Of a stretch of DNA of 64,000 nt, positions 47,131-62,150 are shown one piece after another. The notes beneath the pieces are model-generated. The model was not told where the DNA came from and did no database searches. It saw only the letters and a program-made list of their open reading frames with translations. How positions within the stretch are numbered: the first letter of the stretch is position 1; each line of letters starts with the position of its first letter. The stretch is from Hawksworthiomyces lignivorus (Eukaryota > Ascomycota > Sordariomycetes > Ophiostomatales > Ophiostomataceae): NCBI GenBank assembly GCA_002917075.1, contig NTMA01000097.1:1-64000 (forward strand), in the 5' to 3' direction. Position numbers and translations under genes: made by a program.

Positions 47131-47702
47131 GGCTCTACTATACTTCTTTTCTAGCTGTTGACATCTGCAGACGCGACAATCGCCTGAGAATTACCTGAAT
47201 AGAAAGGCTATTTCCTACTGTTTCCAAGAATTTATAAGGAACCAAATTTGTGTGCTCTATCATTAGCTATCTTCTTGAATTCGAATAGCCCGACCTCAAT
47301 GAGAAACGTACAACTTCTAGCTTTCCCAATTGGAGCATATCCCTATCCCGCCTCTTGAGCTACATAATATCGTACATGCTGCTAACGCTGGTTGAGTGAA
47401 GATCGGAAGCTAAAAGTTTTTCCGGGAAGGGGGACTAACAGCAAATGAGGAGAAGACATTCCAACCCCCTGAACAAGTCATAAACCTCTAGCCGACAGAA
47501 GCATACCGGCAGATGCTCCCGTCCGCGGGGTAACTAAGTCATTGAGAGTTTGCCTCACGCAGGATCTCGTGCGCCATCTATCCGATCAAGGACCCATATG
47601 TGAAGTAATAGTCTTCCATCCATGTAAAAGATGAAGTGAAATCATAGAGCTGTAGGTCAGAAACTCTCAAATCAATTAATTGCGACTATCACCAACATAA
47701 GC
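47131..47702. other. Intergenic, upstream of the VAO-type gene
   Basis: 572 bp between two co-oriented genes. A CCG-N4-CGG arrangement is present near 47519-47528. No gene is seen. Confidence 0.5.
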
Positions 47703-49775
<2,073 letters not shown>

Positions 49776-49804
49776 GTGATATTCTATCTTTTGAAGAGAT
49801 ATGC

Positions 49805-49824
49805 AAAAAAAAAAAAAAAAAAAA
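49805..49824 (+). repeat. A20 homopolymer
   Basis: A run of 20 A in the 180-bp spacer between the convergent VAO and FMO genes. Confidence 0.8.
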
Positions 49825-49954
49825 TATTTGCACGTAACTACAGCTGAATCGTTATAACAGATACAACGAACACGGATATCAAAGAAGAAAATGTACAAGA
49901 AAATAAAAACACACAATGTCCCACACTTCTGTCAACTGTTGAACTCCAAGCAAT

Positions 49955-52010
49955 CTAGGCCGACTTGGCCTTCCACTCTTCAACGAGATTTTTGTAATCC
50001 TCAGGGCCATAAGGCTCTGTGGCTTCGGCCAGCCAGCCAGCTTTGCGATAGATGGGCAGACCAAGATCGGTCAAGACAAGGTCGAGATACGGCAGCGAGT
50101 CAAAGACAAAGTCTGGGAATTGGTCGCCGTGGCCGGCCGGATACCGCCACTTGCCAAAGCGGCTGTAAAGCACCGTATCGTAGCGCAGCTTCTCCAGTGC
50201 GTCCTTGGTCTGGCTGTCAAGCTCAGCGCTTGCATCCGCCGGCAGGGCAGGAAGGACTGATGTGGGCAGCGTGCCGTCGAATAGTGCGGTGACCCAGAGA
50301 GACTGCATTTGTGCCATCAGCGGGATCGAGAAGTTCATGACCACACCCATGAAGGCGATGTCCCGCCGGCGTATAAACCGCTCCGTAGGAGGCAATACAA
50401 AGCGGTACAGGGTGTATGGCGTCAAAGGCGTAAAAGGCGTAACTGCCTCTTTGGTAGACAGGCCTCCGGATTCGAGCAGCGGCTTCAAGTCTTTGTTCTG
50501 CACCGGCTGGTCCTTCAGCCTCGGGAAGCGCTCGAGAATCTCCTTGTCTGCCTTGGCAACGGCCTCTTCCGTGAAGATGGGCTCGTCGGCGTCGGCAGCG
50601 TGAGGAATGCCCAGCTCCTTCTCAATACCTTTAGGCAGGAAGGTCATGGGCGGGACGTGCTTCCAACCAGTGACGCAAGCGAGGGCGTCCGAAGCAAAGA
50701 TGGTGCCGTCTGCAAGATGAACCTTGCCGGGAGACAGTTCAGCGAGCTCGCCAATATGGATGCTGACTGTTCCATTACGGACAAGTTCGAAGAAGTCCGT
50801 CGGATAGTTGAGAATGGAGAACGACGAGGCGGTGAACATTGCTTGGCTCCAAGGCTTCAGCTTGGCTGTCTCTGGATGAGAATCGTACTTGTTCAGCGTA
50901 ATAACGTCGCCACCCAGGATAGACCAGAATGTGTTGGTGATGCCGCGCCCAATAGGATTGCCATGGTAGAAACCACGTATGCCGGTGTACCCATCAGCAT
51001 CGCCCCAGATGCAAGGACTGAACCAGGTGAGCATCCGGGTCACTATGCACTGTCAGCAACAACAATCAAAGTATCGAAGAGGACCCAGCTGGCAGAGTGT
51101 GAACTTACTGACGAGCTTTTCAAGCCACTTCTTCAGAGGCGTCACATATGGCGGAGCTTGCCAAATAGGACCATGGCCGGTCGCTTTGAATCTAAAGTTA
51201 GCAGTCCGGTAAAGAGAAAGTGGTGAACAAGTCAAGGAGCACATTGATGGTCAACTTACAGCGAATGATCCATTCGACTTTGATGCCCTTCGACGCATAT
51301 GCATAAACCATATCCCATGCAGACTTGGTACCACCGAAGACGGTCACAGTTTTAGCCGTCTCAAGAGTATCTGCGTGCTGCTTAAAGTCTTTGCCATGAA
51401 AAATTGGCGCACCGAAAGTCTCTTGGCCCTCAAAGTGCGGCAGGAAAGGCTCCGATGTAAGGCCGGTAGCAACAATCAATTGCTTTGCCACAAGCGTAGA
51501 CGGCTTGGTATCGTCCCCTGTCAAGAGAGACAGCGTCCATCCGCTGGGCTCACGCAGCTCGGCTGAGACAACTTTTGTGCTGCCGCGAAAATTTGGGGTC
51601 ACGCCGAACTTTTCGGCAAAGTCCGACAGATACCGGTGAATTACGGCGCCGGGAATGTGCTCACCCGGCTTGACACCATATGTAGCCGTGTCCATGGGGA
51701 AATCCGGGAACTCATAGGTACCAAGCATATTGTTGCTCTTGAGCCCCGGGTAGAGCCGATGCTCGGCCCAGACACCACCGACAGTCGGCGACGAGTCCAA
51801 CACGGCGAATGTGGCATCTGGATGCAGCTGGTGGTAGGTCTTTGCAGCACATAGGCCGAACCAGCCTGGGGGGGGGGGCAATGTTAGTCGGAATTGTTCC
51901 CGCTGCCCGATTGTCTCGTCTTACACAGCAATCTCCAAATCAGTGAGATTGTAGTACTACCTACCAGCACCAACCACCACAAGATCTAGAGTTTCAGTTT
52001 CCGCAGCCAT
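49955..52010 (-). CDS. Flavin-containing monooxygenase (FMO-like)
   Basis: Four exons (51965-52010, 51260-51865, 51109-51183, 49955-51042) give 604 residues. The FAD fingerprint is completed by splicing: LVVVGAG|WFGL (Gly14-x-Gly16-x-x-Gly19), followed by TVGGVW. An FHGKDFKQH stretch stands where the FMO fingerprint occurs. The second dinucleotide site reads VTVFGGTKSAWD, a degenerate form for NADPH. The junction IIR|STGHGPIWQAPP restores the family's conserved segment. FMOs and related Baeyer-Villiger enzymes oxygenate soft N, S or carbonyl groups. It is convergent with the VAO gene. A polypyrimidine (C11) acceptor ends intron 1. Role in the cluster is unknown. Confidence 0.88.
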
Positions 52011-55000
52011 GGTTTATGACGCAGGCCTATGTGTTTCGTTCCGCGGTACAAGAGGGAATGGGCGATTAAGGCGACAGGTACGGCATGAAATGATGCCGCC
52101 TACTGAACTTTGAATATACTTGATGGCCGCAACCTATACTGAGCTTGCAGTCCTATACAAATGGTGGGGATATAGGTGTGACAGAAAAGACGGGGACCGT
52201 GGTGTAAAAAAGTGGGAGACAAAGAGAGAGGAAGAGAATGAAAAGACGCAATTGCAAGGACGGCAAATGTGCGGTGATTTGCCTTCGTCGTTCTCTTCAT
52301 ATGATTGAATGAGAAGCAGCCAAAAAGTAACTTGTGGGAGCATGTCGCTGGTGAGAGAGTAACATCCAGCGCCAATAATAGCTAACCCATTCCCGTACAC
52401 CCAAGACGTCGATCTGTGGCTCAACTACTGCACTTTACAGGGGATGCGGACCGGGGATAGGTCTAGACTGGAAGAGCATCCTTGCTCTGTCCAATATTTT
52501 GAGTCGCCGGCTGTTTCGCTTTCAACGTTTCTGCCGTGTGGTGGGTCAAAGGAAACAAGCCGCTACAACGGAAAGCCACCGCGGGAAAAAAGAAAACTGC
52601 TAGCCCCCCACCAGCAGGACGACGCAGCTACGTCGTACGAGAGCATACCAACACCAGCGACTACAAGCAAACACACGTGCATACGTAGGATGTGGCCATT
52701 TCTCTGCTTGCGTGTATGGACCGAAATGCTCGTTTGGGTTCGAATCTTGGAGGCCATCTTCGGCCAAGAGACCTCAATAATGACTCCACTACTCTGTACA
52801 AAGCTGCGAATAGAATAATCACTGGGCAAAGCTTGGATTGATAATGGTGGCCGGGGTGGGGGTGCTTCATGCACAAAAAAAATAGTACATTGTACAATTT
52901 TCTCTCTCAATACTACCTTCTACTTGTTTGGTAATAATTCTGCCTTGGCACTAATCTTCATCTCTTGTGTCTAGTTTCCCGTCTCCTAATACATACAGCA
53001 CACATCCCACCACATTTCATATTCTGGCTTCCGTTATCTAGAGTTCTCTCTATCACAACCGTATCAGTGTGTGAAATTTTTGAGCACACGAGCAGTTGGA
53101 GATAACGAATGAGGTATGCACTTGTATTAAGACAGAATAAAACATAAGGGTGTGCAGAGCACAGACACCGATGACAGTGCGTTCCACGCGGAAGAAGAAG
53201 CCACCAAATAAGTATTTGACTTCATACACTGCATTGGATACGCATTCACATCTACAGGCAGAGAGGCAGAATCAGGTATGCTCTTAGTCGATTATTTATT
53301 AGCGCAAGGGGCAGCATGTCTGTTCTTCGTCGGCGACACATGCATTGGTTGCTGAAGAACAAACAATACTGGTACAAGTTGGATGACAGCGTACGTAAGT
53401 CGCCTACAAGGCTATTAGTAATTCACGACTATTTTCAATCGCTGTTTTCATACTCCATCCATTATTCCACTTTATTTGACGAGGCAAGCGAGACAAGGTC
53501 TGCCCGGTTTCCCCTAGGTTCATCCGGCAGACAGGGCAGCATATTTATGTATATATGGAGTATTTATGTATTTTTATTTAGCGCATCCTGTGGCTGCACT
53601 TCTTTTAGCTAACGAGTTTTTCTTCTTTTTTGACGAACCCCATAAACGTCAACTCCGTACTACTCCGTAAATGGAAATAAGTAGAGAGGATTAGCACAAA
53701 TAAAAAGTACGGCCGGCAGAAACGTCGCAAGTTCAAGCGAGAGCAAAAAAAAAAGGTGCTGCCAGGTTTTGCCGAGGGGGTTGCCGCGCCCTTAGATTTA
53801 TGTACTGTAGCTTTGTTATCTGCGTATATGTAACTTTCAGATACACGAAACAAAGACGCCAAATGCATATATTGCATTCAGTAACGTCGGCTACATTAGC
53901 ATAGAACGGGAGGGAGATGGCAGAACGATCTCGTATGAACCCAGACAACACTGGAAAAACATGAGGGAAATCGGTTGATAAGGCCAAAACGAAGACGACG
54001 AGGCCACTAAGAGTAGCCTTAACGAACGTTAGAAGTAAACTAGGGCAAACGCCCGCCGATCTGCAAGGGCCGGACCACAGAAATGGAGCGTGAGAATGGC
54101 TCCCTTTGTGGATTCCGAACCTCTCCGGTCCATTAGCTTTGCAGTAGCTATCGCTCCAACACAATAAAAATAAAGAAACACTAATTGGAAAAAAAAATAA
54201 AATAAAATAAAAAAAAAAAAAAATTAGGCCTAAAATATACGTAAAGTAAAACAAACGCGTGAAAGCAACCCCTTGTGAATATCACCAGAAATCATAACGG
54301 CACGAACAAGTTTGCAGGTGTTTTCATTCTCATGCAGGCGTTGCTGCAAGGAATGCAGCAGGAAGCGAATTGAGGGAAAAAGAAAAGAAAGTGGAGAAAA
54401 TCTCGAGTAGTGGGTCGCATAGAATCCACAACAGCTGGTACGGGGGCTAAAAACTTTTGCAATAAAAAACAAAATACAGTAAATAAAAGGGGCAAGGCTA
54501 CTTACTCAATATCAGATAATGCGTCCCAAAAGCAGGGAAAACGTGACACATCATAAAACGGACAGAGAAAGACGTTTAGCAAGGGGGTGAAAAGGAGAGC
54601 GAAGGTGTTTAAGATTCAGAGAAAAGGCCTTCGCCACATCGAATTGCACATCACTATTTCCACTGGCTCTTCAAAACTACGAGTACGTGCTCATATGTAA
54701 CATACTTTATGCCGAGGGTAAATTCGTCTCCTGTTGCCATTCAATGCACAGCAAATATCTATCCTTGCGGAGATGTACGTATTAGTCCCCTCCAAACTTT
54801 GGAGATTTTGCCTTTTTTAGAAACCCATTTCTTCGAGTTACCAATAAAATTATTATTATTATTTTTTTTTTTTTTTGAAATTCATTTTTTTCCAACAAAT
54901 GCCATTTGGCAATAATTGCGTTGAATCTTCTTAAATTGAAAAAAACTTCAAAATATCGACATGACTTTTTGGAGATTTGTCGGTATACGCATATGGACAG

Positions 55001-56824
55001 TTGGCCTGGTTTTCTTCCTTTTGTCCTGCAAAACGTACATACGAGTACTTTTCATAGCAATTACCAGAGAGTGGTCTGTGATATTTTAACCACACCTACC
55101 AATACCACGTATTATCGAAATTGGTGACCCGATGTATCATTTTTTTTTCTCTTGAGGGAAAAGAAGAAAAATACGGAGAAACCTTGCAAAGTACGCAGTG
55201 CTGTGTGTAAGATATCGCTCCGTATTTCGGTAGACTTGGGCATCCAGAGATGTCAAAATTCATAAACATACTCTATTTATGTCATGGTGATGCGATAAGT
55301 GCAAAATGACTTACTCATCTTCGCCCCCTCTTCTGTCTTTCTTCAGCCCAATACTCGTACAGCCTTTCTGCCACCCTTCTACTTTTATTTTCGTTCGCTT
55401 AACGAGTTTTATCTATCCGTATTTCGCAAGGGGAACAGATTTTAGGTCGAGGATAATCATTTTCATCTTGCTCTATGGTTCTACCGATAAGCACTCATAT
55501 GGACCGCTCGACCAACGTGGTATCGGCTGAAGTAGCCAAGCTTAATGCAAACATATCGTAAGACCTACGAGGACTTATGATTGTGCGGGAGCTATTATTT
55601 GGGAGTGGGGGTACTTTCTTTTCTCATCACATTTTGACGTCTCGTCCATTCTTTTCATGTGCATGTGTGTTTTGCGAATCACTTTGTCCACCGCAGTGGG
55701 CCTCGATCACCATCGTATCTGCATTCTCAATACCTCTCTGGACGGCGCAGCTCATCCCCTTGTTTTCTATGACGAGAAGGCAAATTCCCCTGTTTCCTGT
55801 TCCTGAATTGTCAAGTACAACCCCTTTGTGGTAGTCGTAGGCCCACGTCAAATATCACTCCACCACCTCGACAGGCACCCTGTTACCGAATTCCCGGTTT
55901 TTCTTTGGGGGATAGTGTACCCGAATACGTGTACCTGCCTCGGGGATAGCGCCAGTCGATTGATTTATTGTTGATTTATTGTATTATTTTCTGACATCTA
56001 CTCCGTACCAATTTTCGCATTGGAAGGCCTGCTCTAACTAGTTCTCATGTGAGCACATTCCGTCTTTCCGCAAACCCGCTGCTTGTACTGTGTAATGCCC
56101 CCTTTCAGCCCACGCTAGATTTAGTGTTGCATCGAGTCAAGTCGAGAGGCAAATATGTGATCGCCGAATCCCAGGGCCTGCTCACAGTTCTTTGCTCACG
56201 ACGCCTCGTCCCCTTGTCAGCACGTCTTGTTTCGAATCCCTGGAACTTTTCCCCGGAAAAGATAACAGTTGATCTACACTGAAAATTTCTTTTTTTCCTC
56301 TTCTTTCTAGGTTGTTTGGGTCAGAGTTGCAATTCAAATTAGTTGTTTGTTGGCTTGCTCGGGGCCTTTGTGGCTGTCATCTTTACTGCCGAGTTCCACA
56401 CTGTCTCCTTTTTTTTACCGGCCACCAGACTCTTTCGGGACACTGGGAAGGAGCATAAGAGCAAATAGGAAAGATCCTCTATGATATTCATCTAGTGGCA
56501 AGGAACAGAAGACAGCAGATTGGTGAAAGAGGACATGTCAAAGCAGCCCAAGATTGAAGACGATATACCTGCACTTCTATTCCGTGTATCTTTTTTGCTT
56601 GATATCCAAATTTGGGTTGACAAGGAAAATGAGAAAGTAGCGGCAGGTGTATTCTCTTCAAAATTTTGTCTTCTGGGTGGTTTTAAGTATATCGAATTCT
56701 CTTGATAACTTTTGGCCCAGTAGTCCCAGACCCGCAGCCATCTCCTTCTTTTCTCTTCGTCTTTTCCTTCCTTTTTTCTTTTCATCAATTTCTTTTGGGG
56801 TGAAAACAACTCCCAATTTTCAAG
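52011..56824. other. Gene-free region (4.8 kb)
   Basis: No supported gene. It is AT-rich in places, with an A/T-simple tract at 54186-54222 and T-rich tracts at 54850-54876. TACTCCGTA occurs at 53661-53669 and 55999-56007, and a partial copy (ACTCCGTA) at 53652-53659. It separates the accessory cluster from the right-hand genes. Confidence 0.5.
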
Positions 56825-58504
56825 ATGGATTCCTTTACTACAGAGGCATTCACATTGTTGGGCGTTGGCTTATTCATTATTGGCCTCCGTACTTATGCTC
56901 GCTTCACCAGTGCCGGCTTGTCCGGATTCAAAGCTGATGACTACTTGATGCTGCTGGCAGCGGTAGGTCACCGGATCTTGCTCCGCCTCTCTTCCGACGT
57001 TCATGCGGCACTAAGAATAACAGGTCGTTTACTCGGCAGAAACTGCTCTGGCTTATTCAGTTGGTGCCTACTGGCATGGTCTCGCCAACAATGGGATGAC
57101 GGATGCGGAGCGTATCGCTCTCAGTCCGTCGAGTGAAGAGTACCGGCTCCGGTAGGTTCTATGATACAGTTGGTTCTGAGGCCAGGGTAGAATATGTTAA
57201 TTGCCATGGATGGAGGATCTCTAACATCTTGCAGAGTAAACGGCTCCAAGACCCAAGTAGCGGGTTGGTCGACTTATACTTTCCTCTTGTGGATTCTCAA
57301 AGCATCGATGTGCACCTTCTATCTCCGCCTGACAGACGGGCTGAACTACCGGGTGCGCATCTTTGTAGGGTTCGGCTTGATTGTCTCGACCTGGTTGGCC
57401 GTTCTTCTGTCGATCTTGCTGGGCTGCCGCCCCCTCTCAAAAAATTGGCAGATCTACCCAGATCCAGGAAGTATGCATTCTAGATATGACAAGACACAGC
57501 CCAGTCCAGAGGCTAGAGACAGTTGCTAACCGCGTCCAGACTTCTGCCAGCCGGCCATCTCCCGCATCGACATTTTCGTGACTGTCGTCCTTAACGTCGT
57601 TACCGACATCTACCTCCTGTCCATTCCACTACCCATGCTGTGGACGGCCAATCTTAGGCCGGCCAAGAAAGTCGGCCTGATGGTGCTCTTCTCCGGCGGT
57701 ATCTTTGTGACTATGGCCGGCATTCTCCGCTGCGTTCTGATCCTGACAGTAAGCACTTGAACCCCCAGCACCCCAGATAATCGTACTTCTGTGTCTGTGG
57801 GCGTGTCTAATAAAAAATTCCAGAATCCCGTCACTGGCGCACAGCAGGCCGGCTCGTGGGCATGCCGTGAGACGTTTGTGGCCGTTGTGACTTCCAACCT
57901 GCCCATGATTTTCCCACTCATCCGCCGCTGGGGCGCGCCTATGGTCGACTCCTTGCGCAGCGGCATGTCTTCTCGCCGCTACGGCGCCGGCGGTGCCACG
58001 GGCGCCTCGAGCCGGACGGGCGGTGGTTTTGTGCTGGAGGATAAGAACCCGCGGCGCGGCATGGGCCCGCGGTCGGTGAACCCTATCCCCAACATGACCT
58101 TCTCGGAGAGCGAGGAGTACATCAATCTCGAGGACCAGTCGCAGCCGAAGCAGGACCAGCAGCAGCCGTCACGCCCATCCCTGTCAGGCGGCATCACCAA
58201 GCAGGTGGTGTTGCATATCACCGAAGAGGAGCGCCGCCGCCGCAGCGGGTGCGGCTCGGACGAGTCCAGCGTCGACATGGTCGAGGCGATCGAGGGCGCC
58301 GAGAAAGGCAACTACTTTTTGACGCAGCAGGGCGGACGCCGCGAGGGGTCCGCCTCCACGTCCATGTCGCCGTCAGCCACGGCTTCATCACCGTTGGCGT
58401 CGGCCGCGTGGAACAAGAGCAACCACAGCGCCGGCAGAAATATGGGCAACGCGGCAGACAAGCGCGGCAGCTTCGGGATGAAGGCTGGCAAGCGGCGGGC
58501 TTAG
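56825..58504 (+). CDS. Pth11-like / fungal rhodopsin-fold integral membrane protein
   Basis: Five exons (56825-56962, 57024-57151, 57235-57470, 57540-57748, 57824-58504) give 463 residues. The start MDSFTTEAFTLLGVGLFIIGLRTYAR and the next exons carry about seven hydrophobic helices. Motifs typical of the fungal 'rhodopsin domain' family are RTYARF...KADDYLMLLA, STYTFLLWILKASMCTFYLRL, the LLGCRPLSKNWQIYP loop, and NVVTDIYLLSIPLPMLW. The C-terminal cytosolic tail of about 200 residues is Ser/Gly-rich and probably disordered. The family includes the Pth11 receptor of Magnaporthe, but most members have no known ligand. It lacks the N-terminal CFEM domain that some relatives have. Confidence 0.9.
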
Positions 58505-59000
58505 AAACACGGCAATGGCGTTTAGTATCTCAATTCTGTATATTTATGCATGTGTCAGGAGGCACCATTTTGACTTTTGGGACAGGATCCCCTTGAGGAA
58601 GGGGTGAGGTGGGCGCGCGTTGGTTAGGAATCGCAAAATCGCGCTGTGTGTTTTTTTGCTTCTTGTATCTTCCTTTAAGGCTGTGCCAAGCCACAAGCCC
58701 TGTACATTCAAACATCCATCCGGGGCATGGATCGTAGCTCAGAACCAGAGTATTTTCTTTTCAGTTAAAAGTATGTATTGCCCCGCCACTAAAATAGTCA
58801 GAGATCTCTCGTGTTAGATATGCAATCCTAGGCTTCATAAGCGATCTTGTAGTACCTCTTGGCAAAAATGGCTATTTTGTACTAAAGAACGTGTCTCAGA
58901 CAAGAAATGCTGATGTTTGTTTAAGTCTTCGGTAGAATATAGGGGGGAAAAGCAACAATAATAAAGCAAAAGAAAAGAAGAAGCCGGACGTATTAAATGG

Positions 59001-59036
<36 letters not shown>

Positions 59037-59505
59037 AAAAAAAACGACGGAGAGATTTGCTTTCCCCAGAAGGAGCGTCATTTGCAGTTGACTGCCAAAT
59101 CTTTTCAAACCGATGATTTCGGTATTGTAATCCAAGAGCATCCTTTTCAATTAGAAAAGGCAACTACGTAGGAGGGCATTCGTTGATGCTTCCACCTTTG
59201 ATTTTGTAAGTGTAAACAACACGAGACCGAGATAGTTTCACTCTTCTCACCCTCCATATCTTGTTTCTGTGTCTGCCATTCTCCTTGCACCAGAGAAGCC
59301 AGTTGTTATATCTCTATTTGCTTCCCAGCAGCTTTTTCTGATCATTTATCTCTCTAAATATTTAAATTTCCCCTTGCCCAAATCAAGCCTGAAGTTCAAG
59401 TCACAGTTCTGTCCACTCTTATTAGTTTTGTGCTCTCTCTGGTCAACCGCGTTCGATATTCCTGAATCCTGAAGACCAGACGCCGCGTCAAATCCGCTAC
59501 CATAT
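58505..59505. other. Intergenic with long poly(A)
   Basis: 3' flank of the receptor gene and 5' flank of the small membrane protein. It includes the A34 run at 59001-59034. No gene is seen. Confidence 0.5.
59001..59034 (+). repeat. A34 homopolymer
   Basis: 34 consecutive A in intergenic DNA, the longest homopolymer in the window. Confidence 0.85.
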
Positions 59506-59898
59506 ATGCCATTCAATTCATCTGCATTTGGCTCTGTCGTGATCATGATGGCCACTGGGGTTGTGTCTTTTCTCGTGTCCTTCTTCGCCGGGCTCATATT
59601 TCTGCAATATGCCAACGCAAACGTCGGTGCTGTGGACAGTGCCAGCAGCACGCCAGCGGCATCGAGGAGGTCTGTCCCAGACGATTTGAAAGTAACGACA
59701 TGGGCGCTCGATTACGCGAGCTTTGGTATGATTCTGGTGCCAGCTCTCATCGCTGTTCTGTACTTGTATCTTCGGGTCGTTCGCGAGTCGGAGAATCGAG
59801 CTCGAGCCAATACGAGCTATGAGAACAACGCGAATAGTACGATCAGCACGTCATTCTCGGCGGCATCAGCCTCAGCACCTGAAAAATCTCAAAATTGA
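59506..59898 (+). CDS. Small two-helix membrane protein, unknown function
   Basis: A single-exon frame for 130 residues starting MPFNSSAFGSVVIMM. Two hydrophobic helices are clear (about 8-33 and 70-94). A Ser/Ala/Arg-rich loop joins them, and a polar Asn/Ser-rich tail follows. Codon use and the neat membrane pattern favour a real gene, but I recognise no family. Confidence 0.55.
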   Translation: MPFNSSAFGSVVIMMATGVVSFLVSFFAGLIFLQYANANVGAVDSASSTPAASRRSVPDDLKVTTWALDYASFGMILVPALIAVLYLYLRVVRESENRARANTSYENNANSTISTSFSAASASAPEKSQN

Positions 59899-60216
59899 CG
59901 AGGAGCGGAAGAAATTTATTTGGTGGCAGAGGACCCAGCGGAAAATCACAATCTGAAGGCTCTACGGGTAAGCGGTAGGACAGATAGCTTCCGCAGCCTA
60001 CGGCGACCACAGCGATAAAGAGATCTAGAATGAGAAGAGCAACGCAAAAATATGAGGAAGGCGTCTGATAGGTGGTGACATATTGTATATAGAACCGCTG
60101 TAAAGTAATTATTAGAGATCATCAATTTTCGCAACATCGTCTTATTCTGTAACGCCTAGCTACTCATATTCTATGCCGTCTGTGCTTTTTGGTGTGTATT
60201 CAGACGCAGACGTTGC
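59899..60216. other. Convergent intergenic spacer
   Basis: 318 bp between the small membrane protein (+) and the GFA gene (-). Nothing coding is seen. Confidence 0.5.
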
Positions 60217-60729
60217 CTATGCTTTTGCTTTTGGCGGCGGCGGCGGAGCACCTTCGTACATCTCCCAGTCGTCTTGCAACTTGACCACTGCCGAACGCAC
60301 GAAAATATGTCTCGCCTTGCTCCAGTCGATCACTTTGTCGGGGTCTTCAATGCACCCGCCCTTTACTGACAGCGCAGGCCGCAGTGATCCATCGGGCAGA
60401 ACGACGACATGCACGAGGCGCACACCGCACTGCGGACAGAAATAGCAGTGCATCGTATTGCCGCTGTCAGTCTTGCGGGTGAAGACGCTCAGGCGGGCTT
60501 CAAGATCGGGCGGAAATGGATAGAATCCAGGGGCCGGCGGGTAGTAGACCGAGGTCCCAAATACAGACCCGGACTGGTTGCGGCAGTCTGTGCAATGACA
60601 GAAGGCGAGGCCAAGGGGCTCTTTTGTGGGCGTATGGAAACGGACATTGCCGCACTGGCATTTCACGACGAGGCCATCGACATCCCCTATAGCAGCAGAA
60701 GACGGATCGGGTGCGGGGTTGGCCATCAT
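60217..60729 (-). CDS. GFA/CENP-V-type zinc protein (glutathione-dependent formaldehyde-activating enzyme family)
   Basis: A single-exon gene for 170 residues starting MMANPAPDPSSAA. The beta-tent fold family is recognised from the zinc-binding cysteines: Cys24-x-Cys26 (KCQCGNV), Cys44-x-Cys46-x2-Cys49 (FCHCTDC), and a later CYFCPQCG. After these come the VLPDGSLRPALSVKGGCIED and HIFVRSA segments. The founding member, Gfa, was described as adding glutathione to formaldehyde, but most fungal members have no proven activity. Either of the two adjacent Met codons could start translation. The tail is Pro/Lys-rich. Confidence 0.9.
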   Translation of the reverse strand: MMANPAPDPSSAAIGDVDGLVVKCQCGNVRFHTPTKEPLGLAFCHCTDCRNQSGSVFGTSVYYPPAPGFYPFPPDLEARLSVFTRKTDSGNTMHCYFCPQCGVRLVHVVVLPDGSLRPALSVKGGCIEDPDKVIDWSKARHIFVRSAVVKLQDDWEMYEGAPPPPPKAKA

Positions 60730-61555
60730 GAAAGACAGGCGAAGTGCGGGTCTTGATATGGTCGGATCCTGGTTCTTGTAAATCGAAGCTTGTGTGAAAG
60801 CTCAAATAAAATAACACAAAACTAAGCTTGGACGATTCACTGCATACGATCCATTAACTAGCTGGTGCTTCCGCACAGTGAGGGGAGGGATAAGATAACT
60901 AAAATTGTCAGATTTAGATCGGTGGGATTGGCCCGAGGCTGAGGTTCGTCCGCGATCATTGGAGAATGCGAGAGAGAATACCTAGGACCTTGATTTAGAG
61001 GGTCTAAACAAGCAAATTAAAAAGACAAGGTCCATTTTGGCCAAGCCGTTCCATTGTTACCCCTCCTAAGAAGTCGGAAAGCATGCAGCCCTTATTGAAT
61101 GCAATCCTCCAAAGCGCCTAAAAAACACCAAATGTCATAGTCGTTCCCATCGTGATGGTAATATCGCGCCGGCGAATCAAAGCCAAATTATAAAAAAAAA
61201 AAAAAAACAAGATAACAAAACAGAGAGAAAAAGAAAGCGAGCAAAGACATTGAATAAAAGGAAAAAGAAAAAGAAAGAATGCGAGTGTCTTTCCTCGGTA
61301 ACTGAAGTCAAGTTCATCTGCATGCGTCATGTGCAAAATGTGCTAAACTGCTTGTGATGGATGAAGACTACCCATGCATGTGCAGTACTGGCTCCGAATT
61401 CACCGCTTTGACAACCCAAGGCGCTTCTCTCGTTTCTATTTATTCGGTTTTATCGCCTAAGACCTCCGTCGCTTGGGGCTTGCTCTCGACTCGAGCGTCC
61501 TAGACGCGCTCATCTTGTCGTTGGCGCCCGCTCTCTTCTTTGCGTTGCTCGGCTC
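60730..61555. other. Intergenic
   Basis: Promoter side of the GFA gene and 3' flank of the E2 gene. A16 lies near 61190-61206. No gene is seen. Confidence 0.5.
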
Positions 61556-62150
61556 CTAAGCGGCCCCGGAAAAGTTAGGTGAGCCCTTGGCATACTTGTC
61601 GACATAGAATTTTGCCTGCTTGTCGAATTCGGGCCGCTGCGACCGGAACTCTTCTGCGATGCGGGCCTCGAGCGGATCGTCTGGCTGGGGTTCGATCAGT
61701 AGGTTGCGGACCGCCTCGAGCACGCTCCGAAGAGGAAACGCCGGCTTCCAGTTGTCTGATTTGAGCATGGCAAGGCAGATGCTGCCCAGGTTGTCGTTGG
61801 TCACATTGGGGTGGTAGATGCGGGTGGCAAAGTTGATGATGGGAGGCTTGAATGGGTAGTTTTCGGGAAGAGTGACGGCGATACCAAACTGGCCACCGGA
61901 ATAGACGGTGCCGGCTGGGCCCTGAAGAACGACATGCCATTTATGCATATCGGCATCAGAGGCGAGGGAGATGTCCATGCCGGCCGGAGCGTTGGTCGTG
62001 CAGTCGTTGTAATCCTGTAAAAGAGCCGACGGTGTTAGAGAGGCAAAAAGAAGCGCGGGGAATAAATAGCATGTGTGGCGGGCTGCAGCAGAAGGTGCCA
62101 GGGTTAAAAGAGAGAGAGATGCTCACCTTGATGATGCGTTTCGAAGCCAT
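61556..62150 (-). CDS. Ubiquitin-conjugating enzyme E2
   Basis: Exon 1 (62127-62150, MASKRIIK) and exon 2 (61556-62014), split by a 112-bp intron, give 160 residues. The UBC fold shows KWHVVLQGPAGTVYSGG, YPFKPPIINF, the HPN motif at 76-78 (IYHPNVTND), and the active-site Cys88 in LGSICLAML. The C-terminal LLIEPQPDDPLEARIAEEF helix is also typical. The N-terminus resembles Ubc4/Ubc5-type E2s, but the sequence is divergent after position 9. I do not assign a specific yeast orthologue. It takes activated ubiquitin from E1 and passes it to substrates with E3 ligases. Confidence 0.93.
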